The position numbers were made by a program, and so were the translations under genes. A stretch of DNA of 64,000 nt from Kalaharituber pfeilii (taxonomy: Eukaryota > Ascomycota > Pezizomycetes > Pezizales > Pezizaceae), in contig WHUZ01000038.1 in assembly GCA_015179045.1 (NCBI GenBank), forward strand, positions 62,001 through 126,000, written 5' to 3'. Of this stretch, positions 47,706 to 59,227 are shown in pieces. Each line of letters starts with the position of its first letter. Position 1 is the stretch's first letter. Below the pieces are notes generated by a model. It made no database searches. It saw only the letters and a list, made by a program, of their open reading frames with translations, and was not told the DNA's origin.

Positions 47706-49721
47706 CTCCCTCAAAATGTTTGTTTATGTCGTTGTTGACTGTTGCTGGCTGGCTCTTCTTTTTCATCGTTTTCACCTTTTTTTTTTTTTTTTATTATTAT
47801 ATATACCTATGAGTATCATCCATATTTATTTTTCTTCACAATAGGTAGTACATTTCACTCTTTCACATATATGAATCATACAGAGATACACATTACTTTT
47901 CGTAGTTATGTTCAGTCTTTCCACCGCTGCTGGTCCTCCTCCGTTACCCTGATCTTCATTAGTGCAGGGGGAGCACACGCACAAACCCACAACCCAACTT
48001 TGAACTATCAACGCCCCCCTCCCCTCCCCATTAATTTGCTTCCGGAAAATTTTTGAATATATACTGTTTGACGTGCTGTTCCGCTATTGAGCAAGGTGGT
48101 TGACAGTAGCCATATTTCCAAATTGGCGGACAAGAAGGCATATTAGCAATATCGGCACTTAGCCTTCCGCACCCTAGACAACAGTACATGGCAGGTGTAA
48201 TAAAAGAACATGTCATTAGGAAAACTAGTAGGAGCTTCCGGACATGAATAATGAACGGACTCCCCGGGCAAGGTGTCCATCGCCACACGGTGAGGCACCC
48301 CAAATTTTTCTTTCTTTCCAGAAAATTGCCAAAAGCAGGAAATAACATCAAGAAAGCTAAAAAAAAAGATTATGATCCAAAATTCAGTAATTTTCTCAAG
48401 TACGACAGCGGCCTTTGCCGAGAAACAGTATTAAATGTGATAGAACTACATGATGGGGTGAGGATGGGGATGGGGATGGATGATAAATTTGCTGTTGGGG
48501 AGTACCCGCTGGAGGAAACAAGCAGTGCAAGAGCCATTGAATTACGCAAGAGGAATAGTATTGCACTGGCGGTCAACAAGAAGCCTCATTCTTGTGGATC
48601 CAGCATCAGAAAAAAAAAAAAAAAAAACCCCAGCAAGTCCGCACGAATCCAGACGACAATGAAATCATATCTCACTGCCTCATCCAACGGATAAATATAT
48701 CCAACTCATGGCAAGTATGGATTTAGGCGGTGAGCAATTTCCTCCCGCAATCCATCATCGAGATAAAGGAGAAAGTGGCTCAGCATGCTAAGCAAGTGAT
48801 TGGGGAGGCTTCTGGCCGCCCAATTTGGATTTGCCATCTTCCAGTCTTGATGTGCGGAGCCTAAATGATCGGAAGTGCGAGAGTCAGGAGGATGGTAGCA
48901 GGGACTTTTCTATCCTGAGTAAAAACAAGCGTGCAAAGCGGGTTGTGATGTAATAGGATGTTATAAAATTTTTATGTGTGAGTAAGCAATGTTTACCTTT
49001 TTTTTTTGGGCAACGTATGTGTATTCTTTCTCAACTATGGTAGAGTAAGTATATATGTATGTGATGTTATCTGCCCCCCGGCATAGAACGTTGTTGGACG
49101 CTCGTGCTTGTATGTTCGGGGCAATGCTGTCCTATGAGTTGTTCAGGGTAACGTGAGCCCTTTCAGCTCCCACCCCACGCGGCTAGAAAATACCATCATC
49201 CAAGGTCCCCCATACTTTTGTGTGGAAACATATCAAGCCTTACTAAAAACCAAAGTCTCACACACTCTTTATGCACTTCAAAATGCTTCCAGATCAAGAA
49301 GTGAAACGCAAAAAATAAAATATCCATCTCATCAAAAATTGCTTCATTGTCACCCCGTAAAAAAAAAGAGAAAAAAAAATAAAAGGCCTTTTTTAGGGGG
49401 AAAAAAAGCCAACCGCCGTAAAATCAGCCAAACCCAGCCTAGTGAAGCGAAGCGAATTGAGAGGAGGTGTAGCCAGGATATCCACCTGTTTTAACAAAAG
49501 ATTTGCAACGCTTCCAATATCGCAAAGGGCAGCAAATAGAAACTCAAACAAATGACCCTAACTCACCACCCTCCATAATCACGCCACTCTCCCCGTCCTT
49601 TCCTCCACCGTCCTTTCCCTCCTCACTTCCATCGCTTCCATCACCTCCTCCAAATTGCCATTTGTGCAAACCCACCAAAACCCCTTCAGATCTTTTGTTC
49701 CCATACTATCCTAACACTGCA
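47293..49721. other. Intergenic region with poly-T runs and one coding-like patch
   Basis: T27 (47679-47705) and T18 tracts follow the kinesin gene. A coding-like patch lies at 48251-48953 (separate entry). Several A runs lie at 48609-48627 and 49360-49410. The stretch 49560-49700 is C-rich low complexity. No other gene was seen. Confidence 0.5.
48251..48953 (+). CDS. Possible small basic protein, unrecognised
   Basis: A frame from about 48296 to 48694 reads as a polar, Lys-rich protein (LKYDSGLCRETVLNVIELHD, GEYPLEETSSARAIELRKRN). It is followed, in other frames, by SIIEIKEKVAQHAKQVIGEA and a C-terminal segment with DVRSLNDRKCESQEDGSRD ending KRAKRVVM before the stop at 48951-48953. Joining them would need one or two introns or indels. 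An A17 run inside the first part is a possible error site. The amino-acid composition looks like a real nuclear-type protein, but no family is recognised. Confidence 0.33.
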
Positions 49722-51114
49722 CTATATCCCCATCCCCCTCTCCCACGCCAACAAGTCCTCCAATGGCTCCTTCGGTAACGTTTCTCTCGGCACAGACGCC
49801 TTGAACGGCACCTCGGTGATCGGGTTCACCAGCTTGCCCGTACTCAACAAATTCTGTAATATATAATGCGTACCCGCCGGATTCAAGAACGTTCCCAGCA
49901 CAAACGACCTTCGGAAGCCGGATCGCGTGAGCGCGGGCTCGGAGGGCGTTGTGTCAAGGTTGTCAATTTGCCACGGGAATGTGCGATCGGAGAGGGAAGC
50001 ACGCAGGGAGGGAGACGGGATCAAAATATATTCGAGACCGAGGCGAGAGTAGAGGCTTGACAATTGGGCGGACCCGATGAGATCTATAAGTGAATTCCGC
50101 TATTAGCCAAACAATTCTTTACATCCCGCATTCGATAGAAATCCACAGACTTACAAGAATTATCCTGATCATTCATCCCCATCGCTCTATAAAACCTCGC
50201 CAATTTACTCGCCTCCAATACCTCAAACTCCACCCTATGCTCCCTCGGCACTGGTCCCGACTCAGATAGTACTCCTGCCCCTGCCACTCCTGCTCCAGAA
50301 CCCCCTGCACTCCGGTCCCTCACAGGTGTCCCCGGTGCGCTACGAGTGCTCGGACTATTTACCAAATTCGGATTATATGCACTCTCGCCCAATCCCCACC
50401 AATTGGCGGATTATACTGCTTATGTATAAAATTGAAGATGGCATCAATCATGTCGAGATACAAGTTACTTGGGTAGTAGTCGTCATTAACGAGCTTCTCC
50501 GTTGTCTCTGGTGTCCAATCGACAATGACATTCATCTTGTGTGTCGGAATGTGTCCTTGCCCTGGGGGTCCCTCTACCTGCATGACATGACAGTCACCAC
50601 AAATATCAAAGTTTATACACTCCAGACACCGGGCGCGGGGTGCGGCAGAGCAATCGGCATAGCAAACATTGCAAGAAAATGCTGCACCTGAATTATGCTG
50701 GTACCGCGCCTGGACAGGCGGTAGCACAGTTTGCATCTGGTGCCAAGTTTCATGGGGATGCTTCGTTCGCCGCGTCAAGTAACATGTCGTGCAAAGGTCA
50801 AAATTTGCGCAATTTACACAGTGAATGCGCGGTCGCATACTCAAACTGCAGTTGCAGATATCACATGCGAAACGTACTTGTGGTGGCGGCGGTGCGGTGT
50901 GTGCATAGCGTGCATAAGGCTGTGGTGGCGGTTTGTGGGCGAAATGCGTAGTCGGTGGGGTCGGCGCCGTAGGAAATGCACCCGGAAAAACGGGCTCAAG
51001 CATAGGCCCATCGTAGCCAGGCCTGTGCGCAGGGCTGTGGTGGTATGGCTTTTGAGCTGGCAATCGGCTGAAGAAGTTGAAGCGCCCGGAGCCAGTGCTA
51101 CGCTCCTGATCCAT
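49722..51114 (-). CDS. Protein with two ZZ-type zinc fingers
   Basis: Exons (complement) are 50155-51114 and 49722-50083. The N-terminus is Pro-rich. The first ZZ-like finger starts FACDICNCSLSMRPRIHCVNC and continues FDLCTTC. The second is FSCNVCYADCSAAPRARCLEC with FDICGDCH. ZZ fingers bind two zinc ions and usually dock short peptides such as histone H3 tails or N-degrons. The region after them (DDYYPSNLYLDMIDAIFNF) leads to a conserved C-terminal domain of unknown function (GLEYILIPSP, PWQIDNLDTTPSEPALTRSG, GTHYILQNLLSTGKL). The frame changes at the G4 run near 50381. One added G gives 1323 nt, or 440 residues, so a deletion in the sequence is likely. The partner or process is unknown. 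Confidence 0.8.
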
Positions 51115-53185
51115 GGCGGGCGGCGTTTGCTCAAAGTGTCACGGCCGGACAACTCCGGAGGCTTAGTTGGTGCTAGTTTGAATTGTCGATTCTCTTATCT
51201 TGAGGGCTTTCTTTTGGCTCTTAAGGGCAGTTAAACTGGACGAAGCTCTGTTGTATATATAACGTGGCTGTCCCACAAATCCGCCTGAAGAAAGTGAAGC
51301 GAAGATGAGAAAGTGGAGGATGTGATGGTTTGGAAAGATTGATATAGGACCACACAGCTAGCTGGTGAGTCTGGGGATGTGTTGCAACACTGCAGTCAGA
51401 ACAAATGTACGTCCTACGGGCTGCTGCGCAAAATAAAGTTGACTACAAGTAGTTTTCGAGGGAGGAGACGAGGGATGTGGCTAGGATCCTAAGAAACAAT
51501 TGTCAGCATGCTGAAAAGCTACACTCTTGCGGCTGGAATTGTGACGCAAACCTTGTAAGCTCAACCGGCTGTTCAAGCAGAGTACAGGGCTCGCGTGCTC
51601 AGAGGGCAACAGGGTTTTTGACGGGGATATCATAATGAAATGGAAGAGGGGAGGGGTGCATGCACGTGCGGTGTGGGAAGATAAAGGGAAGAGATTAGGT
51701 ACCTACGGTGCAGGCCTGAATCGAGTTTCATGTGCGCTGTGTAACAAAACCGGTTGTGTGAGGATATGTCTATGTAACTTGCAGCGTGAACGTTGTATGC
51801 ATCAAGTATCGTATGTATGGCGGTGCGAGAAAGAAGCTTGTCGTGAAGCGGGAATAGTAGCATGGGGCAGAGTATCGATACATAACGAATTCAAGATACT
51901 TATCCGTCATCACCTGACTTGCGCCAGTTCATGAGCAACGGAACGCCAAGAAGCCAAGCTGAGTAAGCTTTGGTGCACCGTTGCGTTGTCATTCCTTTAG
52001 GTTTTCATTTCTTGCTCACCACTGTGTCCTCTGTGCTTCAAATAGGGATATATTAGAATATAAGCACAAATATCGACATCATGCGGCTCAAATTCCGCAT
52101 GTAATACTAATCACCATCTTCTCCACAATTCGTTTCCAGCTTAGCTTGATGCCACCCTGAAGATGGTGTGATATATAGTGGGATGCACAACATACCTGGA
52201 TATACCTAGTATTCCCCTGCACTCAACTGCAGCACATTAATACAAGCAGTTCAGAGATGCATCAATATCCTGATCAATTGGCATCTTTTTATGCTCGGCC
52301 CAAGTAAAATGAAATAAGATACGATAAGAAAAGAAAAGAAAGGAAAGGAATACGTATGACTGTTACACACATAGGCACTTACCAAGTGCCTCCTTCTTCA
52401 TGACCAGCTAGTCTCGTGACTACAATACATGGAGCCTTCTCTAGTTACCCGACACGAGTTTGCGCGCAAGCTCTAATGGAGGGTTTCAGGAAATTCAAAT
52501 GACAAATCTTAATGAAAATACATTTAACCACAGCAGCGGAATGTGATCTATCAACGATACGTCTGAAAACTTCATACCTATCAGCATAGACCCCTTCCAT
52601 TACTATCAAAGTAACCTACAAGTAGGCCGCAACTCCAATATAGCACAAGAAAATTTCACAACTTACTTTTACTAACAACATGGCATAGGAACATCACAGA
52701 AAACACACATAAACGCAATTCTTTACACCCTAACATCTTTCTCAAGCTCTCGACTGCCCTCCACCAGCCTAGAGTTTTCATAAGCCAAGCAAACAAGCGC
52801 GCTGATGTATAGCATAAGCATAATAGAGGCCCTATAAAATGCCCCCGAACGATGCCCACACTTACTTCCCATCATACCGTGTCTGTCCCCGCCCCCCTCT
52901 CCACCTCTCCCCTCCCCCTCACCCACATACCCTAACTTAGCTCTACGCACTAGTTATCTCCCGCACCGGTTCTAGGATTAATCTACTCCTCCTTATGCCT
53001 TAATAGGTGTATCTAATACGGTGGGATAGTTTCGGACAAAGTGGGAAGGGCCTAGCGGTTTGAGTCATGTCAGCAATTCGAGAACACTGCCATGTAAGGA
53101 ATTCCAGGGAGTTGGTGAGGGGAGAGGAGAGGCGCATGAGGATATAGTGAGACACGGGGACAGGTAGGGGTATAAGCTACGGGAA
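51115..53185. other. Intergenic region, no gene seen
   Basis: About 2 kb with no supported gene. Short frames at 51630-51930 and 52656-52950 have no motifs. A purine-rich GAAAA/GGAAA repeat lies at 52327-52350. The left end should contain the ZZ-protein promoter. Confidence 0.55.
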
Positions 53186-54059
53186 CTAGCAACAGCAGGG
53201 AAGACCGATCTTTGAGGATGACTCGCATAGATGCGCAATCAAGCCACTGGCCAACCCGTTTGCTTGGATTGCATTTAAGGTATTTCTATGGCGTAAGGGG
53301 TATATTGATAATATCAGGCAGAATAATGGATGCAAGGCAATATTCTCACATTCATAACCATTCGGATTCTGCGAACGAAATGTTCCCCACGTTAGCACCA
53401 TATTACCCTGCTTCTGCACTTCCAAGACCTGTGCAAAAGCACCAATGGACAAACACACCTTATCCAGATACAGCTGATGATACTCCTCCGCATTCCACCA
53501 CGGCCCTCTCCTAACTATCTCCGTAACTACCGTCTTATTTGCAAACCACCTCTCCTGCACTCTCTTCTTCACCTCATTCGCAACCTTCTCCTCCCGCTCG
53601 TCCTCCACGAATATAGCACTCCGATACTGGCTCCCTCTGTCCGGTCCCTGCCCGCCAGCATCGCACGGGTCATGCATGCGGAAAAAAAAACTCCACCAGC
53701 TCCTCGTACTTTAGCTTCTCTGGGTCGTAGAGCACCTCCAGCGCCTCTGCATGGCCTGTGGTCCCGCTGCCCACGGTGAGGTACGTAGGCGACGCCGTAG
53801 CTCCGCCTATATACCCCACACGAGTGTCGATAAGCCCGCTGTTGGATGATGTCAAAGGAAACCGCCGGCGAAAGGCAGACTCGGTGCCCCAGAAACAGCC
53901 AGCTGCGAAGTAGGCATGCTTTGCGCTTGCGGGTGGCGGGTTGGGTAGGCTACTTCCGATTGGCGCAGCGACGGCAGAACTCTGCGACACAGAGGAGCCC
54001 ATGAGGAGAGTCGTAATGGGCCTGAATGCACGCTTGAGATATGTGGGGATGCGCGGCAT
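53186..54059 (-). CDS. Peptide methionine sulfoxide reductase A (MsrA)
   Basis: MsrA reduces methionine-S-sulfoxide in proteins, using thioredoxin. Exons (complement) are 53459-54059 and 53368-53186. The catalytic GCFWG is at about residue 55 ([16 protein letters not shown]), followed by [20 protein letters not shown] and, after the frame break, [20 protein letters not shown] and [14 protein letters not shown]. The intron begins GTGTGT and ends CGCAG, and NPNGYEC follows. The frame breaks in a T9 run near 53683. With T8 the total is 783 nt, or 260 residues. The N-terminal 45 residues may be a mitochondrial signal. After NPNGYEC the frame runs on for about 54 residues, longer than usual for MsrA, so another intron or a divergent tail is possible. 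Confidence 0.88.
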
Positions 54060-57000
54060 GTAGGTACTTTGAATTAATGTGTTGAAGTTTGCAGTGTCAA
54101 CCGACAGTAAGTGTTAGGGGCCTCCTAGATCTAGAAGATAATTGATATGTTAGCCGCTGCAACAACTGTGAAAACCGGATTTACGATGGCTTAAAGATGC
54201 CTCCCCACGAGACGAAGCTCCCCCTCCCATCTGGACTAGACTAAGTATAGCTATAGCTTATCCCGGACAATTTGGGAATATCATAATAGTGGTATCGACA
54301 GTGGTAAGCAGTTATGCACGCGCCATGCATCATGACAATTACTTATGGTTGCGGACGGCTTTAATCAACACTATGTAACACTTCATTTCGCTTACTAATA
54401 CAGCCTTTTTTTTTTTTTTTTTTTTTTTTTTTCGCTCTTTGATTCCCCCTCCGGAATACCTCTACTGTGCAGAATACACGCCTCTTGCACTTCGCTTCTA
54501 GTATACAGAATTAGAAGCAGCAAACCAGTTTATAATATTTTATCCAAAGTTTCATTGTGAGTTGAATTTTATTGATTTTGGTGTGCAGCAAAATACTATG
54601 CTCGTGAGAACAGTCCATATAACTTTGAAGATTTACGAGGTACTGTACCTGCTGCTTTACATTCTGTAAAGGTACTGCTTCTATTTTTCACTATTATGAG
54701 CACTGCATGCGACTTCTTAATGCATACTTTAATGGATATACCTATGAAATTAAACAATTTCAGGAATGTATATATAAAAGTCAGTGGCAAGTGGTGAATA
54801 AAAAGCACATGATAATTATCCGTACATGTGCTTTGTTCTCATGCCTCATGTACTTTAAACTTAGCCCTTTTAAGAAAAGTTCCTGCTTACTAATACATAA
54901 TCTTACCTAATTTGTACTAGTAGTATGTAACTCAGTTAGGGGTCTCCCACCAAAATTTGCTTTTCTTTAACTTTCGATAACTTCTTTACAAAAATTTGCA
55001 AAATTAAAAACGCAATATAGATTGATTCTTTACTCAATCCTGTTCATATCTATATGCAGTTTGACATTTTTAGGATTTTTTGTTGTGTTTTTATCGGGTT
55101 TTGAAATTTCGGATCAAAATGTGTTGATTAAAGGCGTCCGCAACCATACTTCATACAGACTAAGTATCTTACCGAACAGTAATCAAGCTATCATAGAAGG
55201 GCTGTTCACAGCATGGCATCGATGGACGCCCGCAATACAGCCTACTAGTATAAGTCCGGTTAGTTGTGTATGTAATATGCATATACCAAGACCAAAAGCA
55301 TATGGCCAGTAAAATTTAAGCGTTTGCAGAATGCTAGCGCTGTCAGGCAGTCTCGAACCACATACACCCCACTCAAGGCAACCGGCCCCTCATGACACTG
55401 CACTGCTCTCTCACCAAGGATAACCATTCCCAACTCCATCAACTGCAACTTGCTCCCACACAGAGCCCAACAATCGCAACCTATTTTCTGTAAATTGCAT
55501 AGACACTAGCAGCATGTATATCAATCTCTACTCCATCCAGCATCTACTAGTTATGTCGAGCTTTAAGCTTAAGCGGTTTTGGAGGATGTGTGCACACCTT
55601 AATGAGACACATACTCACGTTGTGAATTAGAACATGTCAAGTAAGTCTCTGCAGTTGAGTTGCTACTCATATTCATTGCTGAGACATAATTCCCCCAAGC
55701 ATCTGAATGTTGGTCAGATCTATATCCGCAGTGAACAGCCTCGTTGTAGGAAGCCTGCCTCATATGAACAGGATGCTGACAAACTGCCAATCAATTGCGA
55801 TTACAAGTAGCCCCGGAGCCATCGTAAAGCTTTCCTCCTAAGCCTTCCTTACGCTCTTATTCTCCCATATCGGGCAGAGTACCGTCCGCTACTCGGTGGT
55901 ATTCTCGCGCCCAACTCGGCGGATCACTGGCTATATAGAAGTACTTAGGCGACCCACTTCTCCAGAGAAGTCCAAGACGACCCCCCGAGCCTCCTATAAT
56001 GTCACTGCGACAGTCCTTATATATAACCTCCCAATCTTCACCTCCACCCACCTGAACCATTCTTCGTTATGCCCTCAACCATACCTGTATTCTCCACATT
56101 GGCTATTCTCAGCCAGCTCCTTCTGTACTTTGCTTTGAACCATGTACTCATCCGCTATACTCACATGTGTACCAATATGTAGCGACTCGTCCCACATGCA
56201 CCTCAGGAATTTTCCTGACTTTGGTTTCCAGAACCAAATCCATACGGTCAGGCATCTCTATCGTATTTACACGCAACATCACAGCAAAATGAGAGAAGGC
56301 GCCATGATTAAGTGACACATATACGTTGTAACACCAGATCAAGAGTGATACAAATGCGCGAAGAAGATCGCTCCAGCACCCAATCAGATAAAGTATGATG
56401 CGTGTATACACGAGACTATCCAATAACATAACATCTTACATTACCTTGCAAAACAGCGCATGCCCAAAAACGGTAGTCGCAACAATGCCAAGTATCCTTT
56501 TCAGGTAAGTCTTAAGCAGATTATTTGGTACCCATAGGAGTAGTCCAGCAAGTGACTTACATGTTCGATTGCATAAAGATTGTCTGCGCATGATGTTCTA
56601 CTTCATGCGTTGCTTGAAGCTTCGAGGGATAAGATCTAAGTTGCCATTTACTCCCTCTGCAGGTGTATATATATAGGCTCTAGACTCCCTAATGTTCTCT
56701 TCATATTTATTTCCCTTACCAGACTGCACCAAGTTAGGTACATAATCTGTACACTATTGGTGAGTTTTGTATACGCCGTCATTCTATGGTTGACGGAATG
56801 GTGTACTGGAGAGGAGTGATGGCAAGTAAAATGTTAATCCGCTGACCGCATGAAACCAAAGAATATAAACAAATACGTCTCACGACTGCGAGCTTATGAC
56901 CTGATCGACCCTGTTTCCACAGCTGGAGGCTGCATACGCGAAGAATTATCTAATTTTAATAGTATTGTTAGATTAAGAGGACTGGCAATGAACTATGTTG

Positions 57001-57209
57001 TAAAATTCATACACAAGGAGTAGCCGCAAGTTCATGCTTTTGTTTATGCACCACATATATCACCCCTATGCAAGATTCCCTAGTATCCGGTCAAACAGAA
57101 TAGCACAAACAAACACAGGAATTAATCCTCAAAAGTAAGCACTCAATAAGCTAACGCCGGAGCAAAACATGCTGTGTAGTCAAACAAGTATCCCACCCCT
57201 TCCCATGTG
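54060..57209. other. Gene-poor AT-rich region
   Basis: About 3.1 kb with no supported gene. It has a T29 run at 54404-54432 and AT-rich sequence to 55.3 kb. A few short frames (for example 56148-56429 on the minus strand, hydrophobic at its start) lack recognisable motifs. Confidence 0.55.
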
Positions 57210-58380
57210 CTAACTTTTGTTAACTTTCTCAACAGCAACCAACCCGCACCAGATGCAACATCGAACACTTCTTCTGGTCCTCAAGTCCTCTTCGTGGACC
57301 ACTTTCCCGCACCCAGTTTGATCAATCCCATCACATTTCTGTGGCTGCAAAACTTCACATGGTATTGGCTTCTCAAACATGTGTTCAAATTTGAGCCCTG
57401 CCTTCCACAATGAATATTGTTCATCTTCCCTGCAACCATTACATAGCGGTCGGGCATTTGAAGTGTTGCAAAGACAGCGTCCATGGAATGAGAACGCCGG
57501 AAGTTTCAGAGAACAATCCGGGCAAAGTGTTGCAAGTCGGTGTTGTGGAATATGAACTCGCGGACGTTTTGCCAGTACAGACTGTTGATGTTTCATGATT
57601 AGCCGACGCTGCATACGTCAACAAGTCTACAAGAATTAGACTCACATAATCGGTATGTTCCCATATCTTGCACTTTGCACACTCACACCCTTTCTGGCTA
57701 CACCAATCACACTTGACCCCAATTTTCGGTGGTGACCTTTGTTCGACCAGATGCTCTGCAATCAACCTTTTCAACGCCTTATCGCTACCCAGTATTTCGT
57801 ACATTGCCTTGCTTAAAAGCATTAAATTAAACACATCTCGTGTTCCCAGGTGCATAAATATTTCCTGACAGATTGGATAACATGACAACATTTGGTTCAG
57901 GTAACTGTAGAGATCCTTTGGGCTTGGAAGTGGAGGGTGTTGAAATGGAGGCGGGCCTTCTGGCTCTCTTTGACGATATGTGTCCGCTCCATTCACCGGA
58001 TCCAATGCGAGAAGAATTCGTGGACCCATTAGGTTGTTTAGGGTGTCTTGGATAAGACAAAGATAATCGCGTCGATGGATCCGTAATATGCTGGAATCGC
58101 TAGTAGCAGTGCTCTGAGGAACACTTTGATTGTTTGGATCGAAGTTCATCACAGCAATACAGCTGTTGGAATGATTGTTGGTAATTCCGTTGTTTGAAGC
58201 AAAACTCTGATCGTTGGCTGCTGCTCCAGCTTCCAGCCACCCTTGCTTTGAATTGCAGGCAGCACGGCTGGTGATCAAGGCTTGATGGATCTTAGCAAGG
58301 GCCTGTCTCTCAGAAAGGGGCGGCGTTGTCTTCTCGGTGCCCCAATTCTTGTATGACAGTGCAATTTGGTGCTGCTCCAT
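57210..58380 (-). CDS. F-box-like protein with a Cys-rich C-terminus
   Basis: Exons (complement) are 57646-58380 and 57210-57608, with donor GTGAGT and acceptor TGCAG. They total 1134 nt, or 377 residues. The N-terminal third is Asn/Ser-rich and polar. Around residue 190, ICQEIFMHLGTRDVFNLMLL followed by SKAMYEIL and a helix is F-box-like (a short motif that links a protein to Skp1 in SCF ubiquitin ligases). After it come cysteine pairs, including VKCDWCSQKGCECAKC, then in exon 2 LCPDC, PLCNGC, QTGCGK and RCCIWCG. These could bind zinc. The combination suggests a substrate adaptor with a metal-binding substrate part. That is inference, and the F-box match is weak. Confidence 0.62.
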
Positions 58381-59227
58381 TTTATATAGTAGACTGTTGA
58401 TTAGGCCTGTCTAGTGGTACTAGGGTTTCGCGTTCTGTAGAACTTGGTATGTAGATTCAGATGCAACCCCAGGGAGAACTCAGTGGCAGTTTATATAGCA
58501 AGAGATTGTGGATAGCATTATATTCTTTATAATTTCCTTTATATCAACAATCTTAATACTTCTATAGAATGCTACTGAAAACGTAAGATTGGAGCTTAAT
58601 ACGATAAGGTTGTTCAACTGAACGTTCTGTAATATCATCCCCTATATGAGAATCTTAGGTATCAGATTCTGGCTCTTCTGTTTTATCTAGGTTATCCTGA
58701 CATATACTATCCTCATTTGTATCCTATGCATCTAGGATTACCTGTCCAATCTCTCAGCTTTAGTATTCAGGAAAAGCTAGAGCTTTTCGAATTATACTTT
58801 TCCTACTACTTTAGATAGGTAAGGATATTTTTCGGATCCTATATTGGATATTTCACCGTATAGAGTAAATCTATTTTTGCTTCAGCTCCTCCTCCTTATT
58901 GATAGACCACTGATAGGCAAATCGTGAAGGATAGCAATAAGCACCCCACGCTTGGTGCAAAGATCCGTTGTCAGTACTAAACCGACCCCGAGCGAAGCGA
59001 GCTATGGAGCTCCCTAGACTGGAGCATAAACTCTGAATGTGCATTCAGCCCTCGCAGCCGCGAGGTGGCAATGTGCGACTACCATAGAAAGCTCTAAGCA
59101 ATCATCAGCCCCACCAAACCGTTCTCATACGTTCCCAACCATCTCAACTCCCTTTACCACGCAACAGCTGCCCCAACTATAACCTCTCCATTATAACCGT
59201 TCCAATATCACACTTCCATACGGTTCT
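58381..59227. other. Spacer between the F-box-like gene and the nuclease-kinase relic
   Basis: AT-rich sequence with the F-box-like gene promoter on the left. At 58981-59090 there is a GC-rich island with short inverted words (GAGCGAAGCGAGC, CTCGCAGCCGCGAGG) of unknown meaning. No gene was seen. Confidence 0.5.
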
